A stretch of DNA of 64,000 nucleotides from Streptomyces lienomycini (GTDB taxonomy: Bacteria; Actinomycetota; Actinomycetes; Streptomycetales; Streptomycetaceae). The translations under genes were made by a program, and so were the position numbers. The DNA lies in the NCBI RefSeq assembly GCF_027947595.1, contig NZ_CP116257.1, forward strand, positions 6,136,001-6,200,000. The letters are read 5' to 3'. Shown here piece after piece: positions 32,818 to 40,644 of the stretch; position 1 is the first letter of the stretch, and every line of letters begins with the position of its first letter. A model generated the notes under the pieces. It did no database searches. It was not told where the DNA came from and saw only the letters and a program-made list of their open reading frames with translations.

Positions 32818-33465
32818 ATGGACTCCTTCTCGACCCTCATCCGCACGGCCTCCCACGAGCAGCACGTGGAGGCGGAGACCTCCACGTTCATGAGCGACCT
32901 GCTCGGTGGCCGACTCGGCGTCGACGCGTACGCGCGCTACACCGAGCAGCTGTGGTTCGTCTACGAGGCCCTGGAGGCCGGCGCCGGACGGCTGGCGTCG
33001 GACCCGGTGGCCGGACCCTTCGTCCGGCCGGAGCTGCTGCGGCTGGCCTCGCTGGAGCGGGACCTGGCGCATCTGCGGGGCGCCGGGTGGCGCACGGGGC
33101 TGACCGCCCTGCCCGCGACCGAGGCGTACGCGGCCCGGGTGCGCGAGTGCGCCGAGCAGTGGCCGGCGGGGTACGTCGCGCACCACTACACCCGCTACCT
33201 CGGCGACCTGTCGGGCGGCCAGATCATCCGCGACAAGGCGGAGCGGACCTGGGGCTTCGTCAGGAAGGGCGACGGCGTCCGCTTCTACGTGTTCGAGGAG
33301 ATCGCCAACCCGGCCGCGTTCAAGCGGGAGTACCGCGAACTGCTGGACGGCATCCGCGCCGACGACCTGGAGAAGCAGCGGATCGTCGCCGAGTGCAAGC
33401 GCGCCTTCGACCTCAACACGGCGGTCTTCCGGGGGCTGGGCGAGGAGTTCCCGCTGTCCGCCTGA
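32818..33465 (+). CDS. Heme oxygenase (biliverdin-producing)
   Basis: 215 residues. It opens heme to biliverdin, CO and Fe2+, releasing iron in the cytoplasm. The proximal heme ligand is the His in ASHEQHVEAE (about 10-19, HxxVE pattern) and the distal-helix signature is YLGDLSGGQII (about 127-137). Length and layout match the HmuO family (about 215 residues). An iron box and two further dyads lie upstream, so it should be induced under iron limitation and perhaps by heme. No heme-uptake genes are adjacent. Confidence 0.93.
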   Translation: MDSFSTLIRTASHEQHVEAETSTFMSDLLGGRLGVDAYARYTEQLWFVYEALEAGAGRLASDPVAGPFVRPELLRLASLERDLAHLRGAGWRTGLTALPATEAYAARVRECAEQWPAGYVAHHYTRYLGDLSGGQIIRDKAERTWGFVRKGDGVRFYVFEEIANPAAFKREYRELLDGIRADDLEKQRIVAECKRAFDLNTAVFRGLGEEFPLSA

Positions 33466-33466
33466 G

Positions 33467-33483
33467 CCGGGCCGCGGGCCCGG
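33467..33483. terminator. Compact hairpin between convergent genes
   Basis: CCGGGCC (33467-33473) and GGCCCGG (33477-33483) form a 7-bp stem with a 3-base loop right after the heme oxygenase stop, in the gap before the convergent PhzF-like gene. Confidence 0.55.
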
Positions 33484-33511
33484 TCGGCACGTCGGCGGCG
33501 GGCGGGCGGCG

Positions 33512-34168
33512 TCACCGCTCCAGGCGCACCCTGCCGCCGATCTCGACCCAGCCCTCGGGCTGCGGCGCGGTGAGGATCTGGGAGCCGACCCCCTGGGTGA
33601 TGTTGAGGGCGCGGCCCAGCCCCGCGGTCAGCAGCAGCGCCGCCGCACCGGTCGCCTCGTCCTCGTCGATCCCGTCGTCGCGCCCCGGGAAGGCACGCGC
33701 CCGCACCCGCCCGGCCGCCTCGTCCTCCCACGCCCAGGCATAGACCCACTCCCCTTTCTCAGGCACCGTCAGGTCGTCGACCTCGGCGACGGTGGCGTAC
33801 TGGCGCAGGGTGCGCGGCGGGGCCCACTCGGGGCGGGCCTCGATCCAGCTGAACTCCCCGTCGAGCCGGGCGCCCACCACCCCGGCCGGGGTGACGAGTT
33901 CGGGCACGTCGAGCAGCCAGGCGGTGCCGACGCAGGGGTGTCCGGCGAAGGGCAGGCGCAGGGTGGGCGTGTAGATGTCGACGACGCCGCGCTCCGGGTC
34001 GTCGACGAACACGGTCTCGCTGAAGCCGAGCTTCCCGGCCAGTTCCTGCCGCCGCTCGGGCTCCGGCAGCACGGATCCGTCCCGGACGACGCCCAGTTCG
34101 TTGCCGTAGCCGCCGTTCGGCGCGCAGAAGACGCGCAGTACGTCGTAGTCGGTCACCGGGGCATTCAA
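33512..34168 (-). CDS. PhzF-family isomerase-like protein
   Basis: 218 residues, shorter than typical PhzF (about 280). The first half is recognisable: RVFCAPNGGYGNELGVV (about 10-26) with the Asn-Glu/Leu-Gly of the PhzF N-lobe, FSETVFV (about 49-55), TPTLRLPFAGHPCVGTAWLL (about 66-85, the P-F-A-G-H-P-x-x-G-T motif). The C-lobe is compact and ends with DEDEATGAAALLLTAGLG and a Gln-Gly-x-G-Ser segment. The Glu after FSETVFV would be the usual acid/base. Real substrates are known for few members. A GTG at 34156 is an alternative start. Confidence 0.8.
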   Translation of the reverse strand: MNAPVTDYDVLRVFCAPNGGYGNELGVVRDGSVLPEPERRQELAGKLGFSETVFVDDPERGVVDIYTPTLRLPFAGHPCVGTAWLLDVPELVTPAGVVGARLDGEFSWIEARPEWAPPRTLRQYATVAEVDDLTVPEKGEWVYAWAWEDEAAGRVRARAFPGRDDGIDEDEATGAAALLLTAGLGRALNITQGVGSQILTAPQPEGWVEIGGRVRLER

Positions 34169-34379
34169 GCATCGTCCGCGGGCGGGGGCTGCTCTCCGAG
34201 GTCCACGACCAGCCGGTGGGGGTGTTCCCGCATCCGCGCACGGGGGCGCTGCTGGTCGTCCCGCACCGCACGCCGTGACCCGGAGGTCACGGTGTGGCCG
34301 CTGTACCCGGTCCCGGCGCTCGCGGCCGCCCGCGCCCCGGTAGGGTTCGCCTCCGGGAAGGGGAAGGTGAAGGAACCTG
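34169..34379. other. Gap between PhzF-like gene and lipoprotein gene
   Basis: 211 bases. A short rightward frame ending at 34278 reads LLSEVHDQPVGVFPHPRTG and on to a stop, with coding-like composition but no start. It may be the tail of a lost gene; I cannot assign it. The lipoprotein's GAAGGTGAAGGAA ribosome region closes the gap. Confidence 0.3.
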
Positions 34380-35381
34380 ATGAGCAGGGATCACGGCCCT
34401 CGAAGGCCCCGCAGGCTTGAGAAGTGCGCGCTCATATCCGCCTCGGCGACCGCTTTGTCGTTGACGGCGAGCGGGTGCGTGGTGGTGCACGGTGAGCGCG
34501 AGGTGCTGCCCGCCGTCACCCGGGCCGAGGCCGCGAAGGCGCTGGAGCAGTTCACCACCGCGTACAACAAGGCCGACAAGGCGTACGACGCCTCCCTGGA
34601 CGCCGACCGCACGACGGGTGCCCTCGCCGCCATCGACTCGGCGCGGCTGAAGGCGGGCCGGGCCAACCATCCGGACGGGAACCCGTCGCACACGCCGCTG
34701 GAGCTGACCGACGCGACGTTCACGATCCCGAAGAAGGCGGGCTGGCCGCGCTGGTTCGTCGCGGACGCCAAGGCCAACAAGGGCGGGAACGCACGCTGGT
34801 TGCTGGTCTTCACCCGCGACGGCCTGGACGAGGTCTGGGAGGCGGCGTACCTGACGCTGGTCGCGCCCGGCAAGATGCCCGAGTTCAAGACCGACCGGGA
34901 CGGCTGGGCCGAGGCCGTTCCCGCGAACTCCACGGACGTGAGCGTGGCACCGGCCGACCTCAGCAAGGGCTACGCGACGTACCTCGCGGACGGCGGGAAG
35001 ACCTTCGCGGACGGTGTCCACACCAGTTCGTGGCGGGAGCTGCGCGGGAAGCGGTCGTCCCGCCCCGGCCTGGTCACGCAGTACATCGACGAACCGCTGA
35101 CGAACGGCGACTACGCGCCGCTGGCGCTGCGTACGAAGGACGGCGGGGCGCTCGTGTTCTTCTCGACGCGGCACTTCGAGAAGCAGACCGCCGCGCAGGG
35201 CGCGTCCGTGCCGACGCCGAACAAGGACGTGCTGGCGCTGACGGAAGGCGAGATCAAGCAGTCGCTGACGATGGAGTTCGTCTCCAACGAGGTCGCGCTC
35301 GACCCGGCGGACGGCCCGGGCGACGGACAGGTGTCACTGCTGGGCCGGGTCCAGGGCATGACGTCGGCGAAGGGCGAGTAG
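34380..35381 (+). CDS. Secreted lipoprotein (DUF8094-like)
   Basis: 333 residues with an AAGGA ribosome site. The signal peptide is basic at 2-15 (RDHGPRRPRRLEK), then hydrophobic, with lipobox TASGC and the lipid-bearing Cys at residue 33. The mature part begins VVVHGEREVLPAVTRAEAAKAL, and contains ANHPDGNPSHTPLELTDATF and GWPRWFVADA (about 98-130), recognisable from a Streptomyces lipoprotein family I believe is DUF8094. No catalytic residues are evident. It would sit on the outer face of the membrane. Confidence 0.75.
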   Translation: MSRDHGPRRPRRLEKCALISASATALSLTASGCVVVHGEREVLPAVTRAEAAKALEQFTTAYNKADKAYDASLDADRTTGALAAIDSARLKAGRANHPDGNPSHTPLELTDATFTIPKKAGWPRWFVADAKANKGGNARWLLVFTRDGLDEVWEAAYLTLVAPGKMPEFKTDRDGWAEAVPANSTDVSVAPADLSKGYATYLADGGKTFADGVHTSSWRELRGKRSSRPGLVTQYIDEPLTNGDYAPLALRTKDGGALVFFSTRHFEKQTAAQGASVPTPNKDVLALTEGEIKQSLTMEFVSNEVALDPADGPGDGQVSLLGRVQGMTSAKGE

Positions 35382-35400
35382 CCCCCCCCCGCACGCCCCC

Positions 35401-35436
35401 GGGACCACTCGGCGCCCCGGGACCACTCGGCGCCCC
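35401..35436. repeat. 18-base tandem repeat, two perfect copies
   Basis: GGGACCACTCGGCGCCCC occurs at 35401-35418 and 35419-35436, with a degenerate third copy to about 35453. It fills most of the gap between two convergent stops and can fold into GC hairpins, so it may also help terminate transcription. Confidence 0.75.
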
Positions 35437-35460
35437 GGGGCCTTCGGCGGCGCGGGGTTC

Positions 35461-36192
35461 TCAGCGGCGCAGCGGCCAGGCGGCGCCCGCGTGGTCGCTC
35501 TCCTCGCCGACGTGCCGGGCGCAGGCGTCGGTGAGGGTCTCCAGCAGGGTCAGCGGGTCCGGCAGCGGATGCTCGGGCCCGCGCACCCAGTGCACGGTGC
35601 GATGCTCGCCGGGCAGCCGGGCGGGCGGTACGAGGACGTAGGAACCGCGGCAGTGCCAGCGCAGTCCGGGGTGCTCGTCCATGGTCTCGGGGTGGCAGTC
35701 CAGCTCGCAGGGCCACCACTCGTCCTCGTCGTCGGGGGTGCCGCGGGTGAGGGTGAACAGCAGCATGCGTCCGTCGTCGCTCTCGGCGACCGGGCCGACC
35801 TCGACCCCGGCGTCGAGCAGCCGCTCCAGCGCCTCGCGACCGGCCTCCAGGGGCACGTCCAGGACGTCGTGGACCATGCCGGTGGCGGTGATGAAGTTGG
35901 CCTCGGGCTGGTGCCGGGCCCAGCGCTCGATCTGCGCGCGGTCGGTCGTGGACTGCGTCTGCCAGGCGAACGACACCGGGTGCCGGGCGGGGGTGGGGCA
36001 GCCCACGCGATCGCAGGAGCAACGGTATCCGGCGGGGTGCGCGGCGGGTGCCAGGGGCAGTCCCGCACCGGCGGCGGCGAGCAGCAGGTCCTCCCGGCCG
36101 CCGTCTCCGGGGGCCTCCTTGGGGCGGCGTCCGCGCAGCCACGAGGAGAGTTTGCCCTGCAGACCGCTCCGACCGCCGAACTCCGCGCTCAT
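35461..36192 (-). CDS. Bifunctional DNA primase/polymerase (Prim-Pol)-like protein
   Basis: 243 residues. After a basic N-terminus, LLLAAAGAGLPLAPAAHPAG then CSCDRVGCPTPARHPV (about 36-72) matches the opening of Prim-Pol domains of the archaeo-eukaryotic primase superfamily; its C-x-C-x4-C cluster may hold zinc. IERWARHQPEANFITATG (about 88-105) is the usual next segment. The catalytic D-x-D expected after this appears only as MVHDVLDVPL, so activity is uncertain. No helicase domain follows, unlike plasmid primases. Many Streptomyces carry such chromosomal stand-alone copies of unknown role. Confidence 0.72.
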   Translation of the reverse strand: MSAEFGGRSGLQGKLSSWLRGRRPKEAPGDGGREDLLLAAAGAGLPLAPAAHPAGYRCSCDRVGCPTPARHPVSFAWQTQSTTDRAQIERWARHQPEANFITATGMVHDVLDVPLEAGREALERLLDAGVEVGPVAESDDGRMLLFTLTRGTPDDEDEWWPCELDCHPETMDEHPGLRWHCRGSYVLVPPARLPGEHRTVHWVRGPEHPLPDPLTLLETLTDACARHVGEESDHAGAAWPLRR

Positions 36193-36324
36193 CTATCCCC
36201 TTGCCTCGCCGTCGTGCGCTCCAGCATGCCCTATCGTCGCACCATTCCGCGCTTCGGGGTCGCGAACGGACAAACTTCCCTGGTCAGGCTTCTCCGGGCT
36301 TGCGGAGATCACCGCTGGGCGGGG

Positions 36325-36975
36325 TCACCGGGGGGCGAGCCCGTGGAGGGCGTAGTCGACAAGCGTGTCGGTGTAGTCGTGCGAGAACGGCCCCGTGTAC
36401 TGGAGCCAGCGCTGGGCGAGCGGGGAGACGAAGAGTTCCAGCGCGATCCGCGGGTCGATGTCCGACCGCACCTCGCCCGTCTCCTGGGCCGCGCGCAGCC
36501 GGTCGGCGTGGAGCTGGAGCGACGGCTCCAGGAGCCGGGCGACGAAGGTCCGGCCCAGCTGTTCGTTGACGACGCCCTCCGCGGCCAGGGCGCGGTAGGG
36601 GGCCTCGAACTTCGGATCGCGCAGTTCGTCGACGGTGGAGCGCAGTACGACCTTGAGGTCGGCGGCCACGTCGCCGGTGTTCGGAATGGTGTACGCCTCC
36701 TCGCCGGCCGCCTCCACGAGCCGCTCGCCCAGGTCGAGGAAGGCCTCCAGCAGGACGTCCGCCTTCGAGGACCACCAGCGGTAGATCGTCTGCTTGCCGA
36801 CGCCGGCGCGGGCGGCGATGCCCTCGATGGTGGTCTTCGGGTAGCCGACCTCCCCCACCAGGGCGAGGGCGGCGTCGTAGATGGCCTGGCGGGACCGCTG
36901 GCTGCGCCGGGCGGCGTCGGGGTGCGGCCGCTCGGCGGCGGGGGTCGTGGTGTCCGTGGACTTGTGGGTGGCCAT
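36325..36975 (-). CDS. TetR/AcrR-family regulator
   Basis: 216 residues. The HTH is TTIEGIAARAGVGKQTIYRWW (about 48-68), preceded by RQAIYDAALALVGEVGYPK and followed by SSKADVLLEAF. The C-terminal part has the pattern of the TetR_C_16/11-like group (VDELRDPKFEAPYRAL). It is divergent from the small gene at 37085, and two dyads sharing the AGACG/CGTCT core lie in between, so autoregulation and control of that gene are likely. Confidence 0.88.
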   Translation of the reverse strand: MATHKSTDTTTPAAERPHPDAARRSQRSRQAIYDAALALVGEVGYPKTTIEGIAARAGVGKQTIYRWWSSKADVLLEAFLDLGERLVEAAGEEAYTIPNTGDVAADLKVVLRSTVDELRDPKFEAPYRALAAEGVVNEQLGRTFVARLLEPSLQLHADRLRAAQETGEVRSDIDPRIALELFVSPLAQRWLQYTGPFSHDYTDTLVDYALHGLAPR

Positions 36976-36998
36976 GGTTCGAAGTTACCAGGTTGACA

Positions 36999-37052
36999 AG
37001 ACGGTACGTCTCGCCGACAGTGGAGCCATCGAACGAGACGGGCCGTCTCGTT
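36999..37052. promoter_or_regulatory. Paired TetR-type operators
   Basis: A perfect 21-base dyad, AACGAGACGG-G-CCGTCTCGTT, lies at 37032-37052. A shorter relative with the same core, AGACG-GTA-CGTCT, lies at 36999-37011, directly after a TTGACA (36993-36998). Both sit between the divergent TetR and DUF6243-like genes. The site form GAGACGG/CCGTCTC is common for TetR proteins. Confidence 0.75.
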
Positions 37053-37084
37053 TCGCTACTGGTATCCGATCTGGAGGAGCCCCC

Positions 37085-37291
37085 ATGACCCGAGGTGGAA
37101 GCGGCAACATGCTGGGCGTCGGCGGCACCCGCCGCAAGCTCGGCCGCGACGCCCTGCGCGGCGGCGACCGGGCCGGCCGCGTGGGCGGCGGCCCGTCCCC
37201 GCAGGCCCGGAAGCGGGAACTGCTGCGCGCCCTGCGCGAGCGACAACAAGACAGGCAGGACAGGCAGGACACCGCCGACGGAACGTCATGA
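37085..37291 (+). CDS. Small basic protein, DUF6243-like
   Basis: 68 residues from ATG 37085 with GGAGGAG just upstream. SGNMLGVGGTRRKLGRDALRGG (about 6-27) and QARKRELLRALRERQ (about 41-55) match a small conserved Streptomyces family that I recall as DUF6243; function unknown. The C-terminus is a QDRQDRQD repeat made from a repeated GACAGGCAG-type segment. It is under the paired TetR operators and overlaps the convergent CPBP gene by 6 bases. Confidence 0.7.
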   Translation: MTRGGSGNMLGVGGTRRKLGRDALRGGDRAGRVGGGPSPQARKRELLRALRERQQDRQDRQDTADGTS

Positions 37292-38203
37292 GCGCAGGGC
37301 GTCCGGGGCCGGCTCGTGGCCGAGCCGGCCCCGGGTCGAGATCAGCAGCACCGTGGCCGCGACGGCGGAGCTGAGAAGGAACACGTGTGTGGTGTAGCCG
37401 GAGGACAGCCGCGGGAACATGTCGGACCAGGCGATCGAGAAGTAGTTGTTGACACCCACGTGCAGCAGCATCGCCAGCGGCAGGCTCTGGCCGGTGCGGT
37501 TGAACACCCAGGTCATCACCACACTGAAGGCGATCGTCGTGGCGATGAACTCCACCGGCTGCCACCAGGGCACGTCCGGGTAGCCGCCCCAGTCGGACAG
37601 GAACAGCGGCAGGTGCCACACGCCCCACAGCGGGCCGACGACCAGGGTGGCGCGCAGGGCGCCGTGGCGTCGCTGGAGGATCGGCATGGCGAAGTCGCGC
37701 CAGCCGGGCTCCTCGGCGAGGCCGGTGGTGACCATCTGCACGATGAGTCCGGGCACGAACGCGGCAAGCACCGCCGCACCGGGCAGCACCGGTGTGCCGC
37801 CGCCGAGCACGATCGACGTCACCGTGAGTACGGCGGGCACCGCGACGATCACCGCGGCGTACCACCGCCAGTCGACGCGCCACTTGGTCATCCGCCCCGT
37901 CCAGGCCCGCAGTCCCGCCCGCCCTTCGGTGGCCGCGGTGACCAGGAACGCCGACAGGACGGGACCGAGGTAGGCGCCCGGCAGCACGCCCAGGAGCTGG
38001 CCACCGGCCTCGCCGCCGGGGAAGGTGAGACCGAGGACGCCCAGGCCGTTCCCGCCCAGGATGTACGGCGTCCAGGCCACCCAGCTCAGCCCGAACGCCA
38101 GCGAGAAGAACCAGGTCGTCGGAGCACGCCGGATACTGCCCCGCAGACCGCCCGCCCGGTCGTCCCCTCCGGTGTGCGCCCTGCTCTGTGCGTACGTGGT
38201 CAC
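37286..38203 (-). CDS. CPBP/CAAX-family intramembrane metalloprotease
   Basis: 305 residues with about eight hydrophobic helices. The family's catalytic motifs are visible: motif 1 GLAEEPGWRDFAMP (EExxxR, about 161-174), motif 2 GPLWGVWHLPLF (about 189-200) with the HxxxF-type His, and motif 3 LLHVGVNNYF (about 246-255, HxxxN). CPBP proteases cleave membrane peptides or act in bacteriocin self-protection, but most have no known substrate. The start at 38203 follows a short upstream region with no clear operator. Confidence 0.87.
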   Translation of the reverse strand: MTTYAQSRAHTGGDDRAGGLRGSIRRAPTTWFFSLAFGLSWVAWTPYILGGNGLGVLGLTFPGGEAGGQLLGVLPGAYLGPVLSAFLVTAATEGRAGLRAWTGRMTKWRVDWRWYAAVIVAVPAVLTVTSIVLGGGTPVLPGAAVLAAFVPGLIVQMVTTGLAEEPGWRDFAMPILQRRHGALRATLVVGPLWGVWHLPLFLSDWGGYPDVPWWQPVEFIATTIAFSVVMTWVFNRTGQSLPLAMLLHVGVNNYFSIAWSDMFPRLSSGYTTHVFLLSSAVAATVLLISTRGRLGHEPAPDALRS

Positions 38204-38328
38204 CGCGACGTCCCTTCGGGATGGCTGAACCGGTCTGCTGAACCGACGTGTTCAGCACACCAGCCGCGGTCCCGGGAAACATTGCCGCGCACGCCCCGAG
38301 CGAGGTACAGCAGGCTGTACCCGGCCGG

Positions 38329-39009
38329 TCAGTGCGGCTGGGCGTTCTCCAGGTAGTGCAGGACGGCCGCCACCCGCCGGTCGACCTGGTCGGCCGGGGA
38401 CAGGTCGAGCTTGGCGAAGATGCTGCGGATGTGCTTGTGGACCGCGCCGTCGGTGACCACGAGCCGCCCGGCGATGGCGCTGTTGCCCAGCCCCTCGGCC
38501 ATCAGACCGAGCACCTCCCGCTCGCGCGGACTGAGCCGCTCCAGCCGGGTGTCCTGCCGGGTCCGGGTGAACAGTTGGGCGACCACCTCGGGGTCGATGG
38601 CGGTGCCGCCGCCCGCGACCCGGCCGAGCGCGTCCATGAACTCCTCGACCCGGCCGACGCGTTCCTTGAGCAGGTAGCCGAGGCCGCCCACCCCGCCGGT
38701 CAGCAGGTCGGTGGCGAAGGACTGCTCCACGTACGCGGACAGCACCAGGACGGCGAGCCCGGGTCGGCGCCGCCGCGCCTCGACGGCAGCGCGGACTCCC
38801 TCGTCGGTGTGCGTGGGCGGCATCCGCACGTCCAGGATGGCCACGTCGGGCTCGTGCTCGTCGATGGCCGCCAGCACCGACTCGGCGGTGTCCGCGGTGG
38901 CCACCACGTCCAGGCCCTCGGCGCGCAGCAGCAGGGCGAGTCCTTCGCGCAGCAGCGGGTCGTCCTCGGCGATCACGATCCGCAGGGCGGGGTGCGCTTC
39001 ACGTTCCAC
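38329..39009 (-). CDS. NarL/LuxR-family response regulator
   Basis: 226 residues from GTG 39009, a normal length; frames starting at 39063 or 39078 would add a tail not typical of the family. The receiver domain has acidic pair IAEDD, phospho-acceptor Asp in VAILDVRMPP (about 54-63), Ser/Thr in LVLSAYVEQ and Lys in YLLKERV. The LuxR HTH is LSPREREVLGLMAEGLGNSAI to VHKHIRSIFAKL (about 160-205). No sensor kinase is adjacent: the gene upstream on the same strand is an Rsm22 methyltransferase. It therefore works as an orphan or with a distant kinase. Confidence 0.87.
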   Translation of the reverse strand: MEREAHPALRIVIAEDDPLLREGLALLLRAEGLDVVATADTAESVLAAIDEHEPDVAILDVRMPPTHTDEGVRAAVEARRRRPGLAVLVLSAYVEQSFATDLLTGGVGGLGYLLKERVGRVEEFMDALGRVAGGGTAIDPEVVAQLFTRTRQDTRLERLSPREREVLGLMAEGLGNSAIAGRLVVTDGAVHKHIRSIFAKLDLSPADQVDRRVAAVLHYLENAQPH

Positions 39010-39081
39010 GGGGAGGTCCACTTCCAGATCGTCGGGGCCGCCAACAACCCTACTGGCAAGCATCGTTGACGTCCGCAACCG

Positions 39082-40068
39082 TCACTCGTCCCCGACCGGC
39101 CAGGGGTCACCCCAGGCGGCGTCGCGTGCGGCCTTGTACAGGTCGCCGTGGCGCTTGGTGACGGTACGGCGGCTCAGTCGCTCATCGGGTTCGCAGAGGT
39201 CGAGCAGGACCTGGCCCTTGCGGATCTGCGGACGCCGGACCACGCGGGAGGGGGCCGGGGAGACGGGGAGCCGGGTGGCGGCGACGTAGCTGAACTTCTC
39301 GTCCTCGTAGGCGAGGGACCCGCTCTTGACCTGCCGGTGCAGGCTGGACCGGCTGACGCGGGCCGCGAAGTGGCACCAGTCCGTGCCGGGCGCGATGGGG
39401 CAGGCGGCACTGTGCGGGCAGGGCGCCGCGACCCGGAACCCGGCGGCGATCAGCCGGTCGCGGGCCTCGATGACGCGGCCGTAGCCGGCGGGGGTGCCGG
39501 CCTCGACGATCACGACGGCCCGCGCGGCTCCGGCGGCGGCGTCGACGAGGGCGGCACGGTCGGAGTCGGTCAGTTCGTTGAGCACGTAGGAGACCGTGAC
39601 GAGGTCGGCGCTCTCGACGGTGAGCGCCGCTCCGATCCGGGAGCGCTGCCAGCGGACGTCGCGCAGGGCGGGGTGCGAGGCGGCGATCTCCCGGCCGAGG
39701 GCGAGCGCGGGTTCGGCCCAGTCGAGCACGGTCACCGGCCGTTCACCGTCCCAGACGTCGCTGACGGCCCAGGTCGCGGCGCCGGTCCCCCCGCCCACGT
39801 CCACGTGGCTGCCGGGCACCCAGTCCGGCACGGCCTCGGCGAACGCGGCCAGCGCGGACCGCACCGCGGCGAAGGTGGCCGGCATGCGGTACGCGGCGTA
39901 GGCGACGACGTCGGCACGGTCCCGGAGGATGGGGGCGTGGGTCGGGGTGTCCCCGCGGTAGTTGGCGATCAGCCGCTCCACGGCCTGCGCGGCCTGCCGC
40001 GGCGGCAGCCCGTCCACGAGGTCGGCGAGGGCGGCGCGCAGGGTGTCGGCGGGGGCGGGGTGGTTCAC
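39082..40068 (-). CDS. Rsm22-family (small ribosomal subunit) SAM methyltransferase
   Basis: 328 residues from GTG 40068. SAM motif I is SHVDVGGGTGAATWA (about 96-110) and VTVLDWAEPALALGREI (about 119-135) gives strand 2. The C-terminal region has the Rsm22 cysteine set CPHSAACPIAPGTDWCHF (about 222-239), which in mitochondrial homologues helps bind an iron-sulfur cluster or zinc, followed by EDEKFSYVAATRLP. Rsm22 proteins assemble or methylate the small ribosomal subunit; in bacteria this is little studied. The response regulator follows on the same strand. Confidence 0.87.
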   Translation of the reverse strand: MNHPAPADTLRAALADLVDGLPPRQAAQAVERLIANYRGDTPTHAPILRDRADVVAYAAYRMPATFAAVRSALAAFAEAVPDWVPGSHVDVGGGTGAATWAVSDVWDGERPVTVLDWAEPALALGREIAASHPALRDVRWQRSRIGAALTVESADLVTVSYVLNELTDSDRAALVDAAAGAARAVVIVEAGTPAGYGRVIEARDRLIAAGFRVAAPCPHSAACPIAPGTDWCHFAARVSRSSLHRQVKSGSLAYEDEKFSYVAATRLPVSPAPSRVVRRPQIRKGQVLLDLCEPDERLSRRTVTKRHGDLYKAARDAAWGDPWPVGDE

Positions 40069-40248
40069 CCGGCGATTGTACGAGGCACTCCGCGCGGCGG
40101 GCCGCCGTGGCCACCCGGCGCGGATGTGCACGCGGGGGGACGGGGAGCGCGGCCCGGCGTCACGGGGTGCCGCGCCCACCCGTGCCGCCGCGGGGACACC
40201 TCCCAGTCCGTTCAGACACCGGGGAAGGCACAACTCGCAGCGACGGCG

Positions 40249-40460
40249 GGTGAGCCGCGCACGGCGGGTAGCGGCACCGGAGAGACGGCGCCGGAAAGCC
40301 GCGTACGACGGGAAGCGCCCCCGAAGAGGAGCCGTCGGAAAGCCGCGTACGGCGGGAAGCGCCCCCGAAGAGGAGTCACCGGAAAGCCGCGTACGGCGCG
40401 AAGCGGCACCGGAGAGGGGCGAGGGTCAGCCGCGTACGGCGGAAAGGGGACGGGTCGGGG
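40249..40460. repeat. 44-base tandem repeat, about 4.5 copies
   Basis: Units start at 40249, 40293, 40337, 40381 and about 40424. Each begins GG(A/T)(A/G/C)AGCCGCGTACG and continues with GCGGGAAGCG, a variable centre and GAGAGG or GAAGAGG. Units two and three are nearly identical. It sits in the 576-base gap 40069-40644, whose remainder shows only ACCCGCACCCCCACC-type repeats (near 40585 and 40626) and no gene. The frames through it look compositional. Confidence 0.85.
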
Positions 40461-40644
40461 GGTGTCCGCCCGCAGCGGTTGGCGCGTCAACGCCACGAGC
40501 CTCTTCAAGCGACCGATTCCGCGCCGTTCCGAGGACGGACACCCCCGTCCCGGCCCCGACCCCCCACCGAACCCAAGGCGCTACCCGCACCCCCACCGAA
40601 CCCGCACCAGGCGCCGCAGGCACCACCCGCACCCCCACCACCCG

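Noticed and set aside
40249..40460. Tandem 44-base units as a CRISPR array
   Set aside because: There are no unique spacers between repeats, units are head-to-tail with no gaps, and no cas gene exists.
40212..40508. 98-codon leftward frame through the 44-base array
   Set aside because: Its peptide mirrors the repeat (PPYAA, PVPLPAV), there is no ribosome site, and the units are not a multiple of three long, so the frame changes from unit to unit.
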